Source: Narthecium ossifragum
Lineage: Eukaryota > Streptophyta > Magnoliopsida > Dioscoreales > Nartheciaceae
Reading direction: 5' to 3'
NCBI GenBank assembly: GCA_963920575.1
Contig: OY986967.1
Coordinates: 17,216,094-17,280,093 of the forward strand
DNA length: 64,000 bases
Positions 54,145 to 62,735 of this stretch are shown here, piece after piece. The number at the start of each line of letters is the position of its first letter. Positions within the stretch are counted from its first letter, which is position 1. The notes below the pieces were generated by a model that ran no database searches, had not been told where the DNA came from, and saw only the letters and a program-made list of their open reading frames with translations. Position numbers and translations under genes: made by a program.

Positions 54145-54540
54145 GGCTGGCACAAAAGGATCGATCCTTGTAAGGTAGAGGATCGATCTTCCTCTTTCGT
54201 GTGATCATTGGTCCCGTGGAGGATCGATCCTCCTATAGGAAAGGAACGATCTTTTCTCTTGAGTTCTGGCTGCGCCTCGATGAAGATCGATCCTATAGTG
54301 GATGGAGATCGATTCTACAGAATGTTGCGTTCTGTCACTGAAAATGCACATGAAAGATCGATCCTTCCCATAGTGAAGATCGATCCTTCAGAACTTGCGC
54401 TCTATCACTGAAAAATGTGCATAAGGGATTGATCTTCTCTTTATGGAGGATCGATCCTTGTTGTCTTGACTGGATTTCTCTTAATGTACTTCAAAGGATC
54501 GATCCTTCTTGAATAAAGGATCGATCTTCTTCATAAAAAC
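54145..54540 (-). repeat. GGATCGATCC hairpin array in U3 of LTR B
   Basis: About ten copies of GGATCGATCC, AGATCGATCC or GGATCGATCTTC, mostly in pairs 12-35 bp apart, so that each pair can fold into an alternative stem. Spacers include a repeated TTCTGxxACTGAAAATGCACAT-like block (54325-54350, 54400-54425). Confidence 0.85.
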
Positions 54541-54695
54541 TGGCCCGAATGACATCGTTTAAGCTCGGAACTTGATCCAATCCTCGTTGAGGGCTCTTGT
54601 ACCTGTCATAGGGTAATAATCGTCAGTAAGGCCTTGCTCGGAGACTAACAAGGCCAAGTTGAAAGGGTGATTTATGCACTTTTCACGTCTTATCA

Positions 54696-54708
54696 CACCC
54701 CCTAACTT
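54696..54708 (-). other. polypurine tract of element B
   Basis: AAGTTAGGGGGTG on the minus strand, immediately before the LTR start TGATAAG. Confidence 0.85.
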
Positions 54709-55943
54709 GAACATTGCTAGTCCTCGAGCAAAGCAAAAGAAAAATAACTTGAAGGGAAAGAGAAGAAATAAGAAACTATTAAAGAGCAATCACCCGATCA
54801 ACAATTAGTCACTTCTCAAATAGCTTTGGTTCCTATGCAATCAAGATTCATTCATATGCACACATAGATTCAAATGCATAGCTCCATCCATCAACCCATA
54901 GTACAAGTAAAATGCAAGCGAATAATTCCATCAATAGCATTATTCAAACACTTTAAAACACTTGACCAAGATCAAAGCTCATCTAAGCAATCCGTGTAGT
55001 GAAAGTTGCTACTCAAGTATTCGGGGTCTCATAGTCATTCAAGTAGGGTTCCAATCAAAACTAGGCATCCTTAGCACCTTACACCGGTTGAACAAATCAC
55101 AAATGTTATTCAAAACATTTTTTTTCTTTATTTATTTATTTTTTTATGAATAAAACTTGTGGTCGTGCAATGCCATGATCACTTAAGCTTTCTGCTAGGC
55201 CCATGTAACGAGATTTGGGCCAGTGGCTCCTCGGTCAGATGACCTAAAGGCACTAGGTGTTGAGGCACCCCTCGGGCTTAATTTCCCGAACCTAGCAGGC
55301 CACGAATCACAGCTGACCAACAATCTTTTATTTGATACTAGCGTGACCGTGCAATGCCTTGATCCCTTAAGCTTTCTACTAGGCCCATTTAACGAGTGCT
55401 AGGTCAATGTGTCACGCCCCGACCCTCGGACGCCAAACCGGGCCGGGACACGAGGGGGAAAGACCTACAACTACTAGCCTCAACTGGCGGAAACAGTTGA
55501 AACTAACAGACCGCTGGCGGAAGCAGACTAACCACAAGAACAAGGCGAAAGCAAACTTAACAACATCTATTAACATCTATCACAAACGGATATAATAGAG
55601 TTAAACAAGGGTTCTAATATAACAGATTTACAAGGGATCAACAACAGTCCCCAAAAGCTACAACACCCACCGGGGTCTCCGCAAAGGCACAAACAAAACC
55701 CTCCTGACCCTCAGACATGGCCAGGAGCCGGCGCGCTGCCACGGGACGATCGACGGAGAAGCACCGGAGAGGAGCTGGGACCTGTACCTGCAAACAACAC
55801 AGTCCAGGTAGAAATGAGCAACAGCTCAGCAGGGTCCTACTCTACCACTCTCGCTAAGAAGGCAAACCCGAACGGACAAACTCTGTGCCAAGTACTGAGG
55901 TTTGCCAAAGATCCCATAAATCCCGTCAATAACCCGAAGGGCT

Positions 55944-56340
55944 CCTGTCCCAAGTACGCCCCTCCGACAACCACTGTTCAGGGGTGGGCAACTCCGACAA
56001 TCCCTGACACAGGGTGGACATGACGCTACTAGTAGGACACCCTTCTCCAAGCGGGATCTCCACACTTGACGGAACGACCGTGGTTAAGACTATCATCTCT
56101 CAGTACTCCAAGCAGCAGAGCCAACACGACCCCTAACTCCCGACCAAAGACTAAGTCTAGCCAGGGAGTCCATCGATCCCATCGATGTTTCTCCCCCCTT
56201 CCAGTGTTCCTGTCCAACGTACGTCCCTCCGATAGCCACTGCACGAGGACTGGGCTACCTCCGACGGTCCTTGTCACAGGGTGGGCCAGACGATACCTGC
56301 AGGACACCCTTGCCCATGCTGGACACCAGCATGGGGACAC
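55944..56340. repeat. ~265-bp tandem duplication inside the solo LTR
   Basis: CCTGTCCCAAGTACGCCCCT at 55944 and CCTGTCCAACGTACGTCCCT at 56209 start two diverged copies continuing through CTGACACAGGGTGGAC / TTGTCACAGGGTGGGC and AGGACACCCTT. Confidence 0.75.
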
Positions 56341-56639
56341 AAGTCGGGTAACGGCATCCACCACTTAGCCTTTGATCACCGAAGTCCACGGGTCAACCCC
56401 ACCCAATCTAACCTAGCATGTCTAATGCACAGGAAGCAGGGCAGAAAATGAATAAGGAAAGCAGTAACAAACAACACAACAAGGGCACACCTTCGGCCCA
56501 TTTATTCCACATATCCCGAGAGGCATCACCCTCTCGGTTCAACCACAAAGCGATAAGCATTCAAGCATGATGAGTAACAAGGTAAGCCCCGAGGGCAAAA
56601 CAGCATTTAAAACAAGTAAAAACCTTCCCTGCGTCGAAG

Positions 56640-57500
56640 GAGATCGATCCGATGTAGCAGTGGGATCGATCTTCCTCGAGGTTAGAAGCACCCGTCCTGG
56701 TCACCCAAACAGGATCGATCTCCACCCATATGGAGATCGATCTCGTATGTGACCCCTTGATGCGTCGACGCCAACCGCCAAGGGATCGATCTCCCTCCCA
56801 GGGAGATCGCTCTCACTCGGGCGGGGCGTGCCACCCCAAACGAGATCGATCTCATCCCATGAGATCAATCCCGATGGGTTCATCGGCGGGCGGACGGCGA
56901 GGAAAGCCGCCGGAATCCGCAACCAAACCTCACCAAACTAGGTGGACTGATCGATCCAAGTACCACGAAGCTACTCAAGGCTTCAAAACCGGAAAATATC
57001 AACTCTATAGAGAGATCTATTGAAATCAAAACCGGATTCAAAACCCTTAGAACAAGCCGGAGTCTTTGAGTAAGAACCCTACTTCAACAAAGCTGCTTCG
57101 ATCTACGAAGCCTAGCCCAGGATCTTCCTCACGCCGTCACGGTTCCAACGAGCCTTCAAGCTCCAGAAACGGTGGCCGGAGGAGGGAGAACGGAGGAGGA
57201 AGGGGCTGCCGGAACAAGGGAAGAAAACAGAGCCGGGAGGAAGAAGAAGAAGAAGCGAAAGAAAGGAAGGAGGAGGGGAAGGGGATAAGGCCGGGGAAAA
57301 GCCGACGAAGGCGGGGGAAAGGCGAAGGAGGGGAGCAAAAGTCTCCCCTCCCCTGACAGGGGAAGCGACGGCCATCGCCGTGGCCGTCCTTCAAACTCCA
57401 CCGCCAACGACTTCCAAGGCAAGTGAGATCGATCTCCATTGCATGCGGGATCGATCCGGCTAGCAATACGGGATCGATCTCCCTTGATAAAGGGATCGAT
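56640..57500. repeat. GATCGATC clusters in the Tekay-like solo LTR
   Basis: Six or more GATCGATC motifs at 56640-56870 and four at 57425-57500 (GGGATCGATCTCC, CGGGATCGATCCGG and similar). They are GC-richer than those in the Athila LTRs but have the same core and paired layout. The stretch between (56880-57420) is a GC-rich leader-like block with low-complexity frames. Confidence 0.75.
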
Positions 57501-58195
57501 CTCCTCTGCCCAGAAAGGCAAACTTGGGCTGAAATACAAGCCCAAGCCCAGAACTTCCGATCTCGGGTCCACCTAACCTTTCTAAACAAACACAAGCATC
57601 AAACAAGGTCTGTGTGTGCATACCCAATGTGAAACGACCGCCAAGGCGCAATTTTTCAAATTGCCCTTGGGGTCAACAACAAGCCACGGGGATAGAGGGG
57701 CGGGTCCTCACACAATGACTCCCAAGCCAGATGGCTTTGGGGCATTAGGTGTTGAAGCACCCCTCGGATCTAAATACTCGAGCCAAGAAGGCTACGAATC
57801 AAGACTAGTCACTTTTATTAACCTGGTTCTTGGCCTTTAACTTGGCTTCGAACCCTACTACAAGTCATCTCAATCGAGTGTAAATAACCTTGGACCTCCA
57901 ATCTATCATGGTCCTCCAATCAAATACTACTTTCACCCTCATACAAGTGTAAGTGCACAAGTGGATTGGATCACTTAAATGTCCTTAATGCATGGCAAGA
58001 AGAATTAAAGTAGAAGAATAACACTACTCATGAAATGATTTGCCAAATTTTACAAAGCATGAGAATCAAGATGAATTATGCAATAGTCATCCATGCTAGC
58101 ATAAGAATTGAAAATTATTCGCATATTTACCAATTAAATAAACATGTGACTAAATGTAGATCGATCACAGGTTATGTATAAACATGATGCAATCA

Positions 58196-58208
58196 CACCC
58201 CCTAACTT
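58196..58208 (-). other. duplicate polypurine tract inside element B
   Basis: AAGTTAGGGGGTG followed by TGAT on the minus strand, identical over 17 bases to the true tract and LTR start at 54692-54708. Subtracting the solo LTR, the distance is about 1.19 kb. Confidence 0.75.
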
Positions 58209-58805
58209 AAGCGGGTTTGTCCTCAAGCACGGAAGAAGGGTAAAGTGTAGAGATAACCTTGTGACGATATAGACGAAAATGTAACCTTGACGAAAGGTAT
58301 GAAAGGAGTTAGGGTCAAGGTTAGTCATGAAAAACAGTAATGTTGTGATGTCAAAATGTCATATTTTGCGTTGCTATCCATAGCTCGTATGCCCTATAAA
58401 AACATAGAGGAAATACCCATCATAGCATTATGGAAAGCAAAGAATAGAGATGAAAATTTTTTGAGAAAAATTGGGCAGCATTCCCTCTATTTATTCGATA
58501 AGCCCAAGGGTTGTACAAATATGCCATTTGCATCCAACATTTTTACATTCATTCAAATTGAAATACAGAAATGCATCCACACCACTCTTCATTTACAAAC
58601 ATACATCCACATTCATATACATACATCCACACCCGGGGCACACCCCCATACCAAAAATCATGTATATATATATCCACTATCATTGATGCCAACCATATAC
58701 AGAAGTAGAGCAATGGAATACAAAAAGTTACCCACCCTCCAAGCACAAAAAGAGATACACTCCAACCATCCAGAAAATACAGAAAATACCCCTAGATATA
58801 GTCTA

Positions 58806-59923
58806 TCATCCCTGAGGTCTTGGGTCTAGAAAGGTAAGAGGTCGGAAAGGAACAATAGCAGTGACCGGCGGAGGTGGTGGGTGAATGGCATCGAGACGCG
58901 CGAGGATACTCGAGGCGACCTGGTGAAGTGCGGTGATGTCCTGGCGAAGGGCGGCGTCGCGCGCGTCTACCTCGTCCAACCGCTGCAGTACCGCGTCCTG
59001 AAACGCCCAGTGCTCCCGATAGATCTCACCCATGGTAGGGTGCTCCACGGGTCCGAACTCTTGTGGGGGGTGCCGAGGACGCGGCTTCCGGACTGGCGCA
59101 CCGGCCTTCCTCATATGGCCGAGGACCTTGCCCCAGGTGGGGCCACTGAAGCGTGCAAACCTGAGGGCCTCCTCTGAGACAGTCGGCTCGCCCTCAGGGA
59201 CTAGGTCCTGGCTCGCCAGAAAAGCCGAAATGAGGCACGGGTGCGGGACGGCTTTCTTGGCATAGCTTGTGTTCTTGTCCTTGATCGCCCCGCGGTAAAA
59301 CTGCGACATGTCCTCTAAAATTTGCTGGGGTATGTTGACCGCCCACCCCTTGGCCAACAACCACAGTATGCAAAGCCAATCACCAGTTCGATACTGGTCA
59401 TGGCCATTCTGGAAGACATTACGACGCAAAATATCGTCGAACAGCCAAAATTGAGGCGACAGCTCTGCCCGTGTAAATTTGCCCCGGCTTATGCGATCGG
59501 GTTGAGGACGAGATGAGCCTCGAAGTCATGACGGAACAACTGCTCGGGTTGCAGCTTATGAAGACCGGGGCAACGTGACGGAATTGCCAAAACCTCGCAG
59601 ATGGCCTTGTCCGTCAAGGTAACATCAACCCCATCAATAATGGAAGTGAAACCAAGGCATGGGAAGTATCCATCGACAGCGCCGTCCCGCTCATCCCCAT
59701 AGGCGATGGCTGTCATGTTCTGGTAGAACATGCAGACAAGCCTAGGGTACACCTTGGTCTCCGGTGTACAAAGAGGCAGAAGACCACGGTTCTCTAACAT
59801 CTCAATGGACTCTTGGGCATGCTCGACAGTACGAAAGAACTCAACATCGAATGTAAATTCGAGGTTTACCTCCCGCTGCCAATCTGGACGGAGACCTCGG
59901 ACGAGTGTGGGCGCAGTGGACGG
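58806..59923 (-). pseudogene. extra ORF of element B, C-terminal parts (putative plant transposon protein-like)
   Basis: After an in-frame TAG (59924-59926) the frame continues as VNLEFTFDVEFFRTVEHAQE, then MLENRGLLPLCTPETKVYPR followed by LVCMFYQNM, and GVDVTLTDKAICEVLAIPS (to 59489). A frameshift near 59480 then leads to ILRRNVFQNGHDQYRTGDWL, CILWLLAKGWAVNIPQQILE and a C-terminal coiled coil (RLDEVDARDAALRQDITALH, 58806-59429). The layout resembles the putative plant transposon protein domain often found downstream of pol in Athila-type and related elements. The function of such proteins is unknown; this copy is broken. Confidence 0.65.
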
Positions 59924-60265
59924 CTAGGTTTGTTTCTTGATCTTCTTGGACTGGCGAGGGTTGGTTGAAGCTGCCTTCTTCCTCTTGGATGCTGCCGGAG
60001 TTGTGGGTGATGTAGTTAGAGAACGCGTGGAGGAAGTGGCCGGCACTCTCGGAGTCCTTGCTGGCCGGGACGACGAGGCTGGAGGAACGGAAGCTCGTGG
60101 GGGAGATGGTGAAGCCGGAGGGGTGGAAGCTCGTGGAGGTGATGGTGAAGCCGGAGGTCTAGCCGAAGGTGCGGAGGGAGGTCGTGCCGGTGGTGTGGAA
60201 GACGAAGCGGCGGCCTTGCCCTTCCCAGCGGCCTTCTTGGTGGCGGCGGTTGGCTTGCGACCCAT
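59924..60265 (-). pseudogene. extra ORF of element B, N-terminal P/S/A-rich part
   Basis: Likely start at the ATG at 60263-60265 (MGRKPTAATKKAAGKGKAAA). The frame is open upstream to 60607, but that part overlaps a TATA-like box and a proline-rich leader. It encodes repeated SPPRASTPPASPSPPRAS units and ends in a basic, nuclear-localisation-like run (SKRKKAASTNPRQSKKIKKQ) before an in-frame TAG. Confidence 0.6.
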
Positions 60266-60544
60266 CGGAGGTGAGTGGAGAGGATGAGGTCGGCTTGGGG
60301 TGAAGTGGATCAACGAAGGTGGCCGGTGACGATGAGCTTGGAGGATGAAGCGGCACCGGTGGCTCGAGGAGAAGTGAGGGAGAAATGTGGACGGCGCCGG
60401 GGTCGAATGAGGGAAGAGGAGTGAAGGGGATGGGTCGTGGAGGCACTGGGAGGTGGGAGGCGGCGCGATGGTTGGCGGCGGCGGCTCGAGGGTCGGAGAC
60501 GAAGAGCGGCGTGACGGCTTGCGTGAGGGAAGGAAGGGGGAAAG

Positions 60545-60970
60545 GGGATCGATCTTAGAGCTTGTGAGCCCTAAGTCGATCCCACTGGGGTTATATTTTT
60601 TTTTCAAAACCCCGACAAGGATCGATCTTCCTCAAGAGGAAGATTGATCTTTTGACACGTGGCGACATCGTAACGGTTCAAACTTAAGTCGTGCCGACGT
60701 ATCCACGTGAGTAGGATCGATCTTTAGGTATAGAAGGATCGATCTCCTCAAAACCATCCCCCTGTCACGAATAAATTCGCAAAAGAGATCGATCTTAGGG
60801 TTATGAAGGATCGATCTTCTCAAAACCATCCCCCTGTCACGAATAAATTCGCAAAAGGGATCGATCCTGAGGTATCGAAGGATCGATGACTCGTCCCCAG
60901 GTTCCAGCGCACATTCAATCGGACATAAAGGATCGATCCTCTCCGCTTGGAGGATCGATCTTTTATGTAC
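60545..60970 (-). repeat. GATCGATC hairpin array upstream of the extra ORF
   Basis: About nine GGATCGATC or AGATCGATC motifs in pairs. One ~62-bp unit (CCATCCCCCTGTCACGAATA plus following AATTCGCAAAA) is duplicated at 60759 and 60821. A minus-strand TATA-like AAAAATATAA lies at 60591-60600, downstream of most of the array and ~330 bp before the ORF start. Confidence 0.8.
60591..60600 (-). promoter_or_regulatory. TATA-like box before the extra ORF
   Basis: AAAAATATAA followed by CCCCAG on the minus strand, between the GATCGATC array and the extra ORF. Promoter function is inferred only from the parallel with LTRs B, D and E. Confidence 0.4.
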
Positions 60971-61248
60971 CAAACTGCAAAACTGGGCTAAAAACCTGGG
61001 AATTCGCCCCACACACCTCAAGCATGGATACGATGCTCCTTAGGCATTAAAATACCACAATACAAACCCTCCAACTCAGACAACTCCTCAATCATCCCAC
61101 ACATTCAACATACCATCTCGACATCACACTTATTCCAACAAAGATCAATTCAAAAACACACCAAAATCAAACATGCAAATAATGGGAAAAACATTCAATC
61201 ATGCAAAGAAGAAATAACAAACAAATTCAGAAAAATACGAAGAAAGGA

Positions 61249-61272
61249 TGGGTTGCCTCCCACCAAGCGCTT
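61249..61272 (-). other. conserved post-pol hairpin motif of element B
   Basis: Minus strand: AAGCGCTTGG then TGGGAGGCAACCCA, matching 37483-37504 in element A. It sits where the pol stop would be, marking the 3' edge of the polymerase deletion. Confidence 0.7.
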
Positions 61273-61305
61273 GATTTACCGTCTCTAGCTTGACACAATG
61301 TAAGC

Positions 61306-62732
61306 TCACTCATAAAATTTCGATGTCCCCTCTAAATGATGGTAGCATCTAGAAATGCGAGAACGAAGCCATTTTCGAAGGATTTTATTTAAATGCCAAT
61401 GATAAAACCACATTTCTTTCATCACAAGCCATTTTAACCTTATGTCCATTTTAGCATAAAAGATGTCACGCTCTTTATTAACCGTTTTATAAGGCCGAAT
61501 GAATGTATGCATGAATTCGGGAAATGGGATAGCATTCGAGATGGGCAATGATAGTATTGTGGCAGATATTATTGTGGAGGAAGATATAGAAGGCGACAAA
61601 TCAAGGTCATGTCTCCACCAAGGGGTCACACAATCATCACCTATATAATCATATTCAAGAATGGGCAAGCCCTCATCCAAAATCTCACAAGTCTCTAATG
61701 TCGGCAACATATGTTGGCCTTCATCCTCACAATCATGAGAGATTGATAACCTTTCTTGAAAACAACCAAACTCGGCTCATCCACATTAGTTACGTCCTCC
61801 CAAAACACCTCGTAGATAGGCATATTAACATCAGAGGAGTCCCCAAAAATTGATATATCCTCACTAAAAACTTCGTAGATCGGCATATTAATATCACAAA
61901 CATCCTCTTCGTAATTGGGTATGTCTTCGTAAAATGGTTTATATACCGGAAAATTAATATCATACCAATCATCATCAACCTCTTCATCATTACCAAGTGA
62001 CTCAATCAAGTATTCCTCATCATGATGATCATTCCAAGCATCAATCATAAAACATTCTTTTTCACACGCGTAATGTTTAGATGCATCAAAGATGTTAAGG
62101 CGTATCTCCATGTTGCCAAATGTCACGGTCATGACTCCATTCCTACAATTTATTAAAGCGTTGGCTGTGGCAAGGAATGGTCGACCTAGAATGATGGGAA
62201 TGGACTGTTTATGTCTTGGTTCGGGCTCCATGTCTAAGACCACAAAATCGACCGGGAAAACACATCTATCGACCTTGACTAATATGTCTTCAAGAACACC
62301 CCGTGGTGTCTTGATAGATCGATCGGCCAATTGCAAGGTCATCGAGGTCGGCTTGAGCTCTCCTAAGCCAAACTTACAAAATAAAGAGTATGGCATAAGA
62401 TTCACACTAGCTCCTAAATCAAGAAGAGCCCCCTCAATCAATTGATCTCCTATGATGCAAGAAATGGTAGGAGTTCCGAGGTCTCTCAATTTTGGAGGTA
62501 GATCGAGTTGAAGAATAGAGCTAACTTGCTCAGTTAGGAAGAGCTTTTTAGAGACATGAGATTTGGATTGCCTCTTATGGGTGCACAAGTCTTTCAAAAA
62601 TTTGGCATAAGAAGGCACTTGCTTGATGGCGTCCAACAAGGGAAGGTTGATGTGGACCTTCTTGAAAAGTTCTAGCATCTCCTCATACTTGTCAATCTTC
62701 CAAGGTTGGGATGTGGCTTGAGGATCAACTAG
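61306..62732 (-). pseudogene. Protease region of element B
   Basis: In frame with gag after a TAA at 62736-62738. It contains HINLPLLDAIKQVPSYAKFL, the aspartic protease core [19 protein letters not shown], then [20 protein letters not shown] and [19 protein letters not shown], followed by an acidic linker with repeated NMPIYEVF units. These match residues ~630-830 of element A. The frame ends at 61695; an overlapping frame runs to 61306. No reverse transcriptase follows. A protease could be made only by readthrough of the TAA. Confidence 0.8.
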
Positions 62733-62735
62733 TGC

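Larger units (their letters stand above)
53050..54695 (-). repeat. 3' LTR of element B
   Basis: Minus-strand reading begins TGATAAGACGTG directly after the polypurine tract and ends GGGCGCGTCA, inserted into the gag of element C; TAAGG is the flanking 5-mer at 53045-53049. The TATA box (CTATAAATAG on minus) is at 54086-54095. It shares TTCCCTGTGGATCGACCC with other Athila LTRs in the window. Confidence 0.85.
55410..57712 (-). mobile_element. Tekay/Del-like solo LTR with perfect target duplication
   Basis: On the plus strand it begins TGTCACGCCCCGACCC and ends GGGTCCTCACA; minus-strand reading is therefore TGTGAGGACCC...GTGACA, as in the LTR at 26838. CAATG flanks it on both sides (55405-55409 and 57713-57717). 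There is no internal region. It carries a 265-bp duplication and two GATCGATC clusters (56640-56870, 57425-57500). Confidence 0.92.
55150..57815. repeat. ~190-bp tandem repeat in the 3' UTR of element B, split by a solo LTR
   Basis: Unit 1 (55155-55346) and unit 2 (55347-55409 continuing at 57718-57815) share GTGCAATGCCxTGATC, CTTAAGCTTTCTxCTAGGCC, AGGTGTTGAxGCACCCCTCG and CACGAATC/TACGAATC in order. The solo LTR at 55410-57712 sits within unit 2. From 54710 to 55150 the sequence is otherwise unremarkable. Confidence 0.75.

Noticed and set aside
54145..54540. GATCGATC as bacterial regulatory sites or contamination
   Set aside because: The surroundings are continuous Athila LTR with TATA box and polypurine tract, so the sequence is plant.
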